This document shows positions 5,904-14,343 of a DNA stretch of 20,918 nt, in pieces (position 1 is the first letter of the stretch; each line of letters begins with the position of its first letter). A program made the translations under genes and the position numbers. Below the pieces are notes generated by a model, which was not told the DNA's origin, searched no databases, and saw nothing but the letters and a program-made list of their open reading frames with translations. Origin of the DNA: JBDSGC01 sp046594105 (GTDB lineage Bacteria; Acidobacteriota; Thermoanaerobaculia; Gp7-AA8); NCBI GenBank assembly GCA_046594105.1, contig JBKJQB010000149.1:1-20918 (forward strand), in the 5' to 3' direction.

Positions 5904-7513
5904 CGGGTTCCAGTCAGAGGCTTGTCGTTGGTGAGCCGCACCACAGACTTAGGATCTCCATTGATGGCGATCGTGTAGAGGTCACGCTGGCCGCCGCGGG
6001 GTGGAAGCGCCCAGTAGACGATGCGCTTGCCGTGGGGGGAGACGCTCGGCTGCATCGCATCACCGGGATAAAGCATGCGCGTGGCGCCGGTGGCGACCGT
6101 AACGATGGAAAGCGAGGCGACCGAGTTGCGGCTCTGCGGCGCTGCAAGCTCCTCGCTGGTGAAGACGACCTGGGCGCCGTCAGGCGTCCATGCTGGCGCG
6201 TACCCTGACGAGGTCAGACGGCGCACCGACTCGCCGGTTGCGCCCATGAGGAAGATCCCGCCACCGTCGCGATTGGAGCGAAACGCGACCTGGCTGCCGT
6301 CCGGCGAGAACGCCGGATCGAAGTCGTCGGTATCCGCTGAGGTGCTGAGCGCGATGGCACTCCGTCCGTCGACGCGCTGCAGGTAGAGCCGCCGGTGCGG
6401 CCCCTCTCCCCGGACGAAGACGAACGTTCTCCCGTCCGGAGCAATCGCCGGCGAGGTTTCCACCCCCGAGTCGAACGTCAGCTGCATCGCACCGGCGCTG
6501 GGGTGAGCCGCCAGCGACCGTCCTTGCCGATACGCGACGAGTGCGATTGCTGCCGTGAGGAGCAGGCCGATCGCTGCGATGGCCGCCCGAGCAGTCCATG
6601 CACGCGCCGCCGACGGAGGTGCACCCCCGATTCCCTCGTGAGACGTACTGGAGCTGGACACCGCTTCCAGGGCCCAGGCGAGATCGCGCGCAGACTCGAA
6701 GCGCTCGCCCCTCTCCTTTTCCAGACACCGCCGCATGACGCGGTCGACGCCCGGAGGGATCTGCTGCCCGCTCGACGCCAGCTCGGTGGGGTCGTGATTG
6801 AGGATCGCACTCATCGTGTCCGCCGCCGAGCTCCCGTGGAACGCGCGGCGGCCAGCGAGCATCTCGTAGAGGATCGCGCCACAGGCGAAGATGTCCGTGG
6901 TGTGATCCACGTCGCGACCCCGAACCTGCTCCGGCGACATGTAGCCAGCGGTGCCCAGAATGGTTCCGGGCGAGGTGTGGCGTTGCTGGGTGGCCTCGGT
7001 TTCTCCAGGATGGGCGCCGTTCACTTTCGCCAGTCCGAAATCGAGAATCTTGAGACGCCCGTCGCGTGTGATGAAGATGTTCTCCGGTTTGAGATCGCGA
7101 TGAACGATGCCCTTGTCATGCGCCGCAGCGAGGCCGGCGGCGAGCTGCTGGGAAAGATCGAGCGCCTTGCGGAGCGGCAGCCGGACCTTCGACCCCTCGG
7201 CCGATGTGTCGCCCAGCCGCTCGCGAAGCGTCTCGCCCTCGAGCAGCTCCATCACCAGAAACGGTGTGCCGTTCTCCACCGCGAACTCATGGATCGTGAC
7301 CAGGTTCGGATGATTCAACGAACCCGCGGCGCGCGCCTCGATCTCGAAGCGCCGAAGCCGTTCGGGATCGCTCGCCACGTCCTGGGGCAGGATCTTCAAC
7401 GCGACGATCCGCCCGATGCGGGTGTCCCGAGCCCGCAGTACCTCGCCCATACCGCCCGCACCGAGCGGCGCGAGCACCTCATAGAAACCGAGTCTGGTGC
7501 CGGGAGTGATCAT
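5846..7513 (-). CDS. Membrane-anchored Ser/Thr protein kinase (PknB-like), N-terminal part
   Basis: The 555-residue frame begins with a complete Hanks-type kinase domain: glycine loop GAGGMG (18-23), ATP lysine in VALK (K40), helix-C glutamate (E59), HRDLKPEN (138-145), DFG (158-160) and GYMSPEQ (190-196). One membrane helix (about 308-328) follows, then PD40/TolB-like propeller repeats. It would phosphorylate Ser/Thr targets in the cytoplasm, with the propeller outside the membrane; this architecture is abundant in Acidobacteria. After LTND (5924-5935) the frame leaves the propeller consensus, while the adjacent frame resumes it (4854-5921), so the last 26 or so codons here are out-of-frame. 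A GATAAT box about ten bases before ATG 7513, with no Shine-Dalgarno, could mean a nearly leaderless transcript. The kinase domain itself shows no missing catalytic residue. Confidence 0.88.
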   Translation of the reverse strand: MITPGTRLGFYEVLAPLGAGGMGEVLRARDTRIGRIVALKILPQDVASDPERLRRFEIEARAAGSLNHPNLVTIHEFAVENGTPFLVMELLEGETLRERLGDTSAEGSKVRLPLRKALDLSQQLAAGLAAAHDKGIVHRDLKPENIFITRDGRLKILDFGLAKVNGAHPGETEATQQRHTSPGTILGTAGYMSPEQVRGRDVDHTTDIFACGAILYEMLAGRRAFHGSSAADTMSAILNHDPTELASSGQQIPPGVDRVMRRCLEKERGERFESARDLAWALEAVSSSSTSHEGIGGAPPSAARAWTARAAIAAIGLLLTAAIALVAYRQGRSLAAHPSAGAMQLTFDSGVETSPAIAPDGRTFVFVRGEGPHRRLYLQRVDGRSAIALSTSADTDDFDPAFSPDGSQVAFRSNRDGGGIFLMGATGESVRRLTSSGYAPAWTPDGAQVVFTSEELAAPQSRNSVASLSIVTVATGATRMLYPGDAMQPSVSPHGKRIVYWALPPRGGQRDLYTIAINGDPKSVVRLTNDKPLTGTRCGRPTAGRSSSPAIAAAR

Positions 7514-7679
7514 GGGAAGGGGGCATTATCGCAGGGTTCGCGATCCGTTCCGCGAAGCTCATCGTCCCTGCGGGCGCGAAGGATGCAACGTGCCGGTGCC
7601 CCCGCAAGTCTGCAGCAACGGCTTCTCGTGCGGCGTTCGACCGGGTTCGCGTGCAGATCAATCCGCGATTTGCGACCCG

Positions 7680-7703
7680 AAAAAACTCTCATTTTTTGAG
7701 AGT
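7680..7703 (-). terminator. Intrinsic terminator, minus strand
   Basis: Read on the minus strand, ACTCTCA (7703-7697), an A5 loop and TGAGAGT (7691-7685) form a 7-bp stem directly followed by a T-run (7684-7680). It lies 55 bases downstream of the isolated tRNA-Glu 3' end at 7759 on the same strand, which is where a tRNA terminator would be expected. Confidence 0.65.
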
Positions 7704-7758
7704 GAAACTGAGAGTTTGAAAACACACTCTGCCAGGTCATTGAAATGGGCAAGGGTTC

Positions 7759-7784
7759 TGGTAGCGCATACGGGATTTGAACCC
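7759..7784 (-). repeat. tRNA-Glu 3'-end fragment (putative attachment-site remnant)
   Basis: These 26 bases are identical to 17416-17441, the end of the complete tRNA-Glu gene on the same strand: CCA, discriminator, 3' acceptor strand, T-loop and part of the T-stem. The identity stops abruptly on both sides, and the bases upstream on the minus strand cannot fold into the rest of a tRNA. This is the classic form of a duplicated core left by a tyrosine-recombinase element integrating at a tRNA 3' end. Confidence 0.75.
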
Positions 7785-8128
7785 TGCAAGGGACTGAGGG
7801 TTTTCTCATGGCGTTCAGTGGTTTGCGAGATGTGATCGCGCGAGTTGTGCCCGAAATGTGCCCGCGCAGGCGAAGCTGTCCTCTTCCGTCTCGCTCTCTA
7901 TTCAATCTTCACCCCACTCGAGGCACTGCCATTTCACCGATCGAACTTCTATGAAAATGAAGCTCCCGCATTGCCAGGGCTTGCCAGGGGCAGTTGTTTG
8001 GGGCAAGCTTCCAGTCCACCTTACTAGGGGCTTTGCATCGGGGTAGTGCTGTCTCCCAACGAGATTCATAGTTCGGATCAACGCATCCGCTGCGGCGATC
8101 AAAGGGTGGCTATGGGAGGCACGTGGCG

Positions 8129-10888
8129 ATGCGCGCGTCGTTCAAACTATTTTTGATTGCTGCGGAAATCCTGATTCTCTGCCTCTCAACCTCATTGTCC
8201 GCTCAGCCGTGCGTGACTCCTGATGCGCCCAAGATCATCTTCACGCCACCGGGTGAAGTCGGCGTGGGGCAGACGTACTCGGTCGTTTGGTCCGAGGTGG
8301 CGAATCTCGATGACGCCGGGATCTATGCGATCGACCGCGCCTCGGATGCTGCATTCTCTGCCATCGTCGATTCGCAGCAGACCACCTCGACCTCCGCCAC
8401 ATTCATCGCCGCCTCCGAGCAACCGAAAGGGTACTTCCATCGCGTCCGGGCCATTGCGGGATGCGATCCCAACCGCACGAGCGTAAGCGCTCCCGTTGTC
8501 GTTTTTGTCACTCCGGCGAAGCCCAACGTGGTGTTCACGGTCCAGCCGGCGGCGACCGTCCTGGCCATCGGCGACAAACCATCGACACGCATCGCGCCGT
8601 TTGTCATCGAGAACATCACGAAAAGTACGGTCACCGCAGCCATCGCAGGCGCTCCGATCGCTTCTCCTCAGTTCTTTTTGATCGTTGATCCTCAGGGAGA
8701 GCTCGAGGCCTCAGGATCCATCACGCTCAGTCCTCGGCAGACGCGCCGCCTGGAGATTCATTTTCTCGATGTGCCGACCACTGGGAGCGCTTCGTATCAG
8801 GGCTTCGTGTTCGTAGCGGGGCAGCCTGTTCCGCTGGCCGTCACTCCGTATGCCTTCGTGAATCTGAAGGTTGGCTCGAGCGAGAGCAGCGCACCACTCT
8901 TCCGGTTTCAGGGGATGCCGTCGGAGTATGCATTCTTCCCGGGCTACCTTGCGACGCAACCCGATGCCGCCCGGCCCTCGATTACGGTACAGATCGAAAA
9001 TCCTGGTTCTACTCCAATGGACCTGGGAGGAGAGATCGCCCCTGAAGCGTGGCTCGTCCCCGAGGCGGGATGGAATGCGAAACCCATCCCTCCGAAGCAG
9101 CGGATCGATGTGAAGCTGTTTGTCGACCGCAGTCGCGCTCTGAGGGGATCGGCTTTGCCGAGGTACACCTACTTCACCGTTCGGAGCAAGGGGGGGCAAA
9201 GCGCCCGACTCCTGGTCCAGGACAACGACTCTCCCGCGCAATCGACAGGCCGGGCGATGCTCGATCCTGCGATCAAATCCTACGTGGTACCGCGTCTGAT
9301 CAATTCGATGACCGCCGCCGGTCACAGCATCTCCCGAGTGCGGATCAGTAATGCCGGGGGAGGTCAGCTGAACGCCGATCTCTTCTTCACACCGGAGGGC
9401 GCTGACGGTCTCAATGCCTCGCAGGTCCGGCGAGCAACAGTGGTTGTCCCACCCAACGATGTCGTCAATTTGACAGACCCCCTGGGAGAACTGTTCGGTC
9501 TCGCACCTCCTGTTGCTGGACAGCTGGAAGTGAGAGCTCCCGCTGACAGGGTGGCATTTCTGAGCGTCACCTCGGAGACGATCGTCGCCGTCCCCTCCGG
9601 CGGGACATTCTCCTACGGGATCCCGGTAGCGAAGCGTGGAGAGGGCGCGCGCATCGGCAGTGCCCATAACATCGGCGGACTCACGGCCATGGGGAATCTG
9701 CGGCGGACACTCATCCTCGCGGAAACGGGCGGACTCGACTCCGCGCGGGGCCACGTCACCGTGTATGACCAGGATGGAAAGCGAGTTGGCGATGTAGCGT
9801 TCTTTCTGGCGCCGAACGGCGAGTATCAGTTCGACGACATCGTGAATGCTGCGGGCGGAGGATCGTCGTTCACCCAGGGACGGCTGGAACTGATCGTTGA
9901 TCTGGGCTCGGGGTCCGCGATCGGCAATCTGGTCCTGATCGATCCGGCCCGGCAGAAGGCAGCGGTCATTCCCAGTCAGCCGGTTTCACCCGTGGCTTCA
10001 GCCATGAGTCTGTCATTCCGAGGAATCACCACGGGCGGAACGGGGACTTCGTCCTACGTGATCCCGGGAATCGTGAACGGAAATCCATCAGGTGTGCCGA
10101 GCGTCAATCTGGCGACTGTCGTAGGCCTCTCTGCGCCGTCAGGTTCGTCTGTCACCTACTCACTGACCTATCTTGATGCGTTTGGTTTCTTGCCGAAAGT
10201 CATTGCGAAAATCGTGGTCGATCCGGGGAAAACAATCGAATTGCCGAACGTTCTCGAGAACATCTTCGGCCTCCCTACAGGCGCAAAGGCGCAGGGCACC
10301 CTGCTCGTGGGAACTTCCAAGGCTGCTCCGGTCACAGCGCGAGTGACGTCCGGCAGTGGCAGCCCGGCGTCTCTCAGCTACGGCGCACTCCCGGTCATCT
10401 CCAATGCTTCCGAGGCCTTGACCGCTGCGAGTGTCGGTTCGAAGCGACCTGTGTTCATTGATGGTCTGGAGCAATCGGTCGACCCAAGCCGCGGTAAGAA
10501 CTACGACTTTCTCATTAGTGAAGTCTCAGGCAAGCCGGCGGTAGTTACAGTCCGTCTCTTCGAAGCCGGCAATCGCTCCAGCCCAATCGCTGAAAAAACG
10601 TACACGCTGGCGCCGCACCAGCAGCTGAGGCTTGCCCCGCTATTCAAGGAGATGGGTCTTCAGGCCGACGACCGGCTGAAGGATCGGACGAACGTCGAGG
10701 CGATGATTCTCCCCGAATCAGGGGACGGAACAGTTGTGACTGTGGCGATCAGTACGGACAATCAGACGCACGACACAAGTACCTATTTGTTGACACCCAG
10801 CGGAGGAGTGCCTGCTTCGGGGATCTCGAAGGTGGCCGCGGTAAAACCTCCACCATTGCCCCCGCATAGAAGGGCGGTGAATCACTAA
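8129..10888 (+). CDS. Large exported modular beta-sandwich protein (paralogue A)
   Basis: The 919-residue protein starts with a signal peptide (basic start, hydrophobic core about residues 5-23, probable cleavage after SLSA at 25). An Ig/fibronectin-like domain (about 30-130), an ASH-like domain (about 135-250), a BACON-like segment containing EAWL (about 255-365) and then several repeats of an unnamed beta-sandwich module to about 895 follow. That module has the pattern FTPEG, PPNDVV, LTDPLGELFG. The tail is proline-rich then basic (PPPLPPHRR) with no membrane helix or known sorting signal. ATG 8129 is preferred to GTG 8123 because GGGAGG lies nine bases before it. The protein is paralogous along most of its length to the product of 11007-14252. 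Function is unknown; secretion or surface display is inferred. Domain names are by resemblance only. Confidence 0.85.
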   Translation: MRASFKLFLIAAEILILCLSTSLSAQPCVTPDAPKIIFTPPGEVGVGQTYSVVWSEVANLDDAGIYAIDRASDAAFSAIVDSQQTTSTSATFIAASEQPKGYFHRVRAIAGCDPNRTSVSAPVVVFVTPAKPNVVFTVQPAATVLAIGDKPSTRIAPFVIENITKSTVTAAIAGAPIASPQFFLIVDPQGELEASGSITLSPRQTRRLEIHFLDVPTTGSASYQGFVFVAGQPVPLAVTPYAFVNLKVGSSESSAPLFRFQGMPSEYAFFPGYLATQPDAARPSITVQIENPGSTPMDLGGEIAPEAWLVPEAGWNAKPIPPKQRIDVKLFVDRSRALRGSALPRYTYFTVRSKGGQSARLLVQDNDSPAQSTGRAMLDPAIKSYVVPRLINSMTAAGHSISRVRISNAGGGQLNADLFFTPEGADGLNASQVRRATVVVPPNDVVNLTDPLGELFGLAPPVAGQLEVRAPADRVAFLSVTSETIVAVPSGGTFSYGIPVAKRGEGARIGSAHNIGGLTAMGNLRRTLILAETGGLDSARGHVTVYDQDGKRVGDVAFFLAPNGEYQFDDIVNAAGGGSSFTQGRLELIVDLGSGSAIGNLVLIDPARQKAAVIPSQPVSPVASAMSLSFRGITTGGTGTSSYVIPGIVNGNPSGVPSVNLATVVGLSAPSGSSVTYSLTYLDAFGFLPKVIAKIVVDPGKTIELPNVLENIFGLPTGAKAQGTLLVGTSKAAPVTARVTSGSGSPASLSYGALPVISNASEALTAASVGSKRPVFIDGLEQSVDPSRGKNYDFLISEVSGKPAVVTVRLFEAGNRSSPIAEKTYTLAPHQQLRLAPLFKEMGLQADDRLKDRTNVEAMILPESGDGTVVTVAISTDNQTHDTSTYLLTPSGGVPASGISKVAAVKPPPLPPHRRAVNH

Positions 10889-11010
10889 TGACCAGCATTC
10901 ACGAAGACGTCCGGGCGTCATTCGCTCTAAGGGCGAGCGAGATGTGGTCGTTCACGACGACCGGCTCCTGTTCTGGCCCCCGTGCTTTCCAAACGAACGT
11001 AAATCGATGA
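10888..11010 (+). CDS. 40-codon ORF bridging the two paralogues
   Basis: The ATG overlaps the stop of the upstream gene (TAATG, 10886-10890), and the TGA overlaps the next start (ATGA, 11007-11010), a layout typical of translational coupling. The last 22 residues, beginning MWSFTTTGSCSGP, match the last 22 residues of the NHL-repeat protein at 17079-17144 (14 identical by eye), and both then stop. The DNA is also similar there (around 10938-10975 and 17079-17115). It is therefore either the leftover tail of a fibronectin-containing gene that once lay here, kept as a coupling device, or a small functional peptide. It has no signal peptide. A relic seems likelier. Confidence 0.4.
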   Translation: MTSIHEDVRASFALRASEMWSFTTTGSCSGPRAFQTNVNR

Positions 11011-14000
11011 GAACTTATCCCATGAGAGATCGCGGCCGTGTCCTTCAGTCATGCATGAATATCGTGCTGTTCACGTTTCTGGCGAGCTCGATGCGCGCGC
11101 AGGCGCCTGTAGTGACCGGCTCGTCGGCGCAATTGTCGTGGAGTGCTTCTGCCCGAGCTTCCACTTATGATCTGGCGCTGGGAACGACTAGACCGCCGCG
11201 CCTCTACGCCGCGGGGCTAAGTGCAACGGCGCAGACCGTGAATGGGCTCGCTTCCGGAACGACCTACTATTGGTCCGTTACCGCCCATGCGAGCTGCGAT
11301 CCGGCTCGAACGACGCCCACAATCATTCAATCATTCACCACCAGCGGAGCCTGTGCCCAGCCTGCATCCGTGGTCCAGATCGGACCGGGAGATGGCGAGC
11401 ATAGCGTATCGCCCACCGCGACGCTTTCCTGGAACGCGGTGGCCGGTGCAGCAGGCTACGACCTCTATCTTGGAAACGGTTCGGCGCCCGCGCTCTACAT
11501 GGCCGATGTCGAGCAGACGAGCATGACCATACCTCGACTCTCGGCAGATACCGAGTACAGCTGGAAGGTCATTGCCAGGGCGGCCTGTGATCCGTCCAAG
11601 AATGCCGTTTCCTCGGTCCGTCGCTTTGTCGTATCCACCTGCGGAGCTTCGGCTCCCCCCGCGATGGTCTCTGCCCCTCAGGCGAATGTTGCAGTCGGGG
11701 CTACTTATACGATCAGCTGGGGCGGGGCCGCAGGGATGGACGCTGCTGCCAGTTACCTTGTCGAGCGAGCCGCTGATCCGCAATTCTCGACCATCACGGA
11801 CCATCAGCAGACGACGGCAACCTCCGCCTCCTTCACCTCGGCTGCAGCCGGCTCCTACTATCACCGAGTGACTTCCATAGCCGGATGCGATGCCAAGCGA
11901 CGCTCGCCCCCCTCCACGACCTCCTCGGTCTCGGTCACTCCCGGTCCTTCCGTGATCATCTTCACGATGCAGCCGCTAACGGTGATCACGAAACTGGGTG
12001 ACAAGCTTGAGGACCAGAGGGCCCGCTTCGCGCTCGAGAACCTGAGTAGTGCGCCTATCGAAGTGCTGATCGCGACCGGCGGCCAGTTTCCCGTTCCGTT
12101 CTTCACGATCGTCGATCCGTTCGGAGGCGACTCGGGTCGCGTGTCTCTCCAGCCTCGTCAGGCCAAGACCTTTGACATTCACTTCTCAGGACCGCCAAAC
12201 GACCAGGCGGGCGCTTATCAGGGCCACATCTACATCACCTCCAGTGGCCAGCCACTGGCCTTCACCCCGCAGGCCTACGTGAATCTGAAGGTGGGCTCGA
12301 ATGCCAGCGCTGCCGCGCCCAAGCTGCTCGTCAATGGGATGGAAAGCGATTTTGCCTTTTTCCCTCCGGTGTCGGGTGATGACTCCGCACGACCGGCCCT
12401 CAGTGTCGACCTGCTGAACAGCGGCTCGGTCCCCATGGAGGTCGGTGGTGAGATCGGTCCCGAAGCCTGGCTCAAGATGGAGAAGGACTGGAACTCCTCG
12501 CCAGTCCCTCCAAGCGCCTTCCGCACTCTTCGTCTCTCCACGCAAAGGACCCGTGCACTGGCGGGATCCGCACTACCGCGGTACACCTATCTCACGGTGC
12601 GCAACAAATCGGGACAATCAGCCCGGCTGCTCGTGGAAGACAACGGTGGAGTAACCACAGGACGCGGTCGCAATCAACCGCTGGGAGCAGGGGAGCTTTC
12701 CCTGATCGTTCCCTCCATTCGAAGCGGGAGCGGTGGAGCGACCGTTCTTTATCTGACCAACACCGGTGCCGCCGCGTTGCCACTCGATCTGATCTGGACT
12801 CCTGAAGGGGTCGAAGGCTTCGACAGCGGCAGTGTCATGCGTATCTCACTGGTCGTACCTCCCAATGATGTGGTGCGTCTGACCGATCCTCTGGCCCAGA
12901 TTTTCGCAACCACCGGGGACGCGATTGGGAGCCTCGAGATCCGCTCGGCCCCCGAGAAGCTCGGTTCCCTCGTCGTGCGGTCCGAGGTGAGAAGTCCTGT
13001 CACGGGAGGCGGTTCTTACGGATATGCGGTACCGATCGTCCTCCGAGCCGAGGGGGCGAGGAGCGGTGCTCCGCAGCGGGTGGTTGGAGTTGCGTCGGAC
13101 ACCGCAGTCAAGACGGCACTGGTCCTGACGGAGACCAGCGGTCGCGACAAGGCCACAGCACACGTGACGCTCTATGACAAGAGCGGAAGCAAGCGCGGTG
13201 AGCAGACGTTCGCCATCGGCCGCTATGGATCGAAGCGCATCGATGACATCGGACCGTCATTCGGGGGTGGGACCGACGTTCAGGGTGGCTATATGGACGT
13301 CGAGGTGACGAGTGACGGTGGAGCAGTCATTGCTCTGGCTACGGTCGCTGACCGAAGCAGCGGCAGCGGTGCGACCTTCGTCAGCCAGCCCATTGGAAGC
13401 CAAGCGCACCTGAGTTCCCTCGGGCGGCGGATCGCAACACTTGACACGACATCCGCCGCCGGATCGAGGCGCCTGCTGGTCGGTGGAGTGATTAGTGACG
13501 GCAGTTCGATCACCACGCTCGGCATCACAGCAGCCGCGAACACGAACGCGAAGATTACTTATCGTGATGCAACCACTGGCCGATCATTCACCCAGAACGC
13601 GATGGTTGCCGCCGGTGCGGCTCAGGAATATGTTGACGTGGTTCAGGCGATTTCTGGCAGCTCCGCCCCTTCCCACGGGACGGTCACCATCGACAGCGAT
13701 CGGGAAGTGGGCGTTTACGCGCGGGTGAAGAATGCAAAGAGCATCGATTCCCTCCCGGTTGTTTCGCCATATGCCGAAGCGCTTACGGGTAGTGGAGCGG
13801 CCAAGCCAATTTACGCCGAAGGTCTGGAGCAGTCGATCGACCCCACCAAAGGACGCCGAACGTCTCTCGTGCTGTCGGAGATGGCAGGGCAGAGTGCGAC
13901 GGTGACCGTGCGGCTCTATGAGCCAGGCAGTCGCTCGGCAGCCATCGCCGAGAAAGACTTCCCCGTCGCAGCCAATGGCGAGACGCGCCTCGACGATCTC

Positions 14001-14252
14001 TTCGCCTCGATGTCCCTCCTTAGTGGGCCCGACGACCTGCAGCAACGGCTCAAAGACCGGGTGAACGTCGCCTGCACCGTGACGCCAAAGAGCGGAACCG
14101 GCCTGATCTCCGGACTGGCCATAATCACCGACAATCGTACCGGCGACCGGCGCATCGTCCAACTGCAGCCAGCAGGCGCGTTGCCAGCAACCGCGCCACA
14201 ACGGATTGCAGTACCTTCCACGCCGGGCAGGAGGCGGGCGGCTGGAAGGTGA
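11007..14252 (+). CDS. Large exported modular beta-sandwich protein (paralogue B)
   Basis: From ATG 11007 the protein has 1081 residues: a signal peptide (RDRGR start, hydrophobic stretch about 16-28, cleavage near AQA at 31-33), two fibronectin-type-III-like domains (about 34-115 and 118-212, each with TTYYW- or TEYSWKV-type strands and a CDP motif), then the same order as its upstream paralogue: Ig-like domain (213-310), ASH-like (315-420), BACON-like with EAWL (425-530) and repeats of the unnamed module (TPEGVEGF, VPPNDVVRLTDPL, LDDLF). The tail is basic (GRRRAAGR). The frame is open back to GTG 10944, but that would bury the signal peptide. ATG 11007 overlaps the preceding small ORF by four bases; ATG 11022 is also possible. 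It differs from paralogue A mainly in its two extra N-terminal domains. Function is unknown. Confidence 0.83.
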   Translation: MRTYPMRDRGRVLQSCMNIVLFTFLASSMRAQAPVVTGSSAQLSWSASARASTYDLALGTTRPPRLYAAGLSATAQTVNGLASGTTYYWSVTAHASCDPARTTPTIIQSFTTSGACAQPASVVQIGPGDGEHSVSPTATLSWNAVAGAAGYDLYLGNGSAPALYMADVEQTSMTIPRLSADTEYSWKVIARAACDPSKNAVSSVRRFVVSTCGASAPPAMVSAPQANVAVGATYTISWGGAAGMDAAASYLVERAADPQFSTITDHQQTTATSASFTSAAAGSYYHRVTSIAGCDAKRRSPPSTTSSVSVTPGPSVIIFTMQPLTVITKLGDKLEDQRARFALENLSSAPIEVLIATGGQFPVPFFTIVDPFGGDSGRVSLQPRQAKTFDIHFSGPPNDQAGAYQGHIYITSSGQPLAFTPQAYVNLKVGSNASAAAPKLLVNGMESDFAFFPPVSGDDSARPALSVDLLNSGSVPMEVGGEIGPEAWLKMEKDWNSSPVPPSAFRTLRLSTQRTRALAGSALPRYTYLTVRNKSGQSARLLVEDNGGVTTGRGRNQPLGAGELSLIVPSIRSGSGGATVLYLTNTGAAALPLDLIWTPEGVEGFDSGSVMRISLVVPPNDVVRLTDPLAQIFATTGDAIGSLEIRSAPEKLGSLVVRSEVRSPVTGGGSYGYAVPIVLRAEGARSGAPQRVVGVASDTAVKTALVLTETSGRDKATAHVTLYDKSGSKRGEQTFAIGRYGSKRIDDIGPSFGGGTDVQGGYMDVEVTSDGGAVIALATVADRSSGSGATFVSQPIGSQAHLSSLGRRIATLDTTSAAGSRRLLVGGVISDGSSITTLGITAAANTNAKITYRDATTGRSFTQNAMVAAGAAQEYVDVVQAISGSSAPSHGTVTIDSDREVGVYARVKNAKSIDSLPVVSPYAEALTGSGAAKPIYAEGLEQSIDPTKGRRTSLVLSEMAGQSATVTVRLYEPGSRSAAIAEKDFPVAANGETRLDDLFASMSLLSGPDDLQQRLKDRVNVACTVTPKSGTGLISGLAIITDNRTGDRRIVQLQPAGALPATAPQRIAVPSTPGRRRAAGR

Positions 14253-14298
14253 GCTTTGAGATGCAAGACGACGGATAACTCTGATTGAAGGAGAAGCC

Positions 14299-14343
14299 AT
14301 GGAACTGACCGTCGCCAAAAACACTTTTCAAAAGGATCTGGCG
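14299..14343 (+). pseudogene. Possible dnaN 5'-end fragment
   Basis: A strong ribosome site (GAAGGAG, 14287-14293) precedes ATG 14299, and the first 14 or so codons read MELTVAKNTFQKDL, which closely resembles the N-terminus of DNA polymerase III beta clamp (DnaN) proteins. The resemblance ends there: the frame runs on to 14649 through low-complexity, Arg/Pro-rich sequence that overlaps interspersed repeats. The best reading is a short captured or left-over 5' end of dnaN, without function. Recognition of 14 residues is suggestive, not proof. Confidence 0.4.

Larger units (their letters stand above)
7514..8128. other. Non-coding gap at the left border of the candidate island
   Basis: No convincing gene lies in these 615 bases. 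They hold a minus-strand terminator (7680-7703), an isolated tRNA-Glu 3' fragment (7759-7784), and then about 340 bases of unrecognised sequence up to the first exported-protein gene, including a small direct repeat of TTGCCAGGG near 7972-7989. A good ribosome site, GGGAGG (8114-8119), serves the gene at 8129. No clear promoter was found. Confidence 0.6.

Noticed and set aside
5904..5935. Programmed ribosomal frameshift in the kinase gene
   Set aside because: No slippery heptamer, downstream stem or internal Shine-Dalgarno is visible around GACAAGCC, so mutation or sequencing error is likelier.
7785..7905. C-terminal remnant of an integrase next to the orphan tRNA fragment
   Set aside because: A minus-strand frame is open here, but no catalytic tyrosine, HxxR or other recombinase motif can be seen in it.
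8711..9754. 347-codon minus-strand open frame
   Set aside because: It is opposite the well-supported exported paralogue A and shows no domain pattern.
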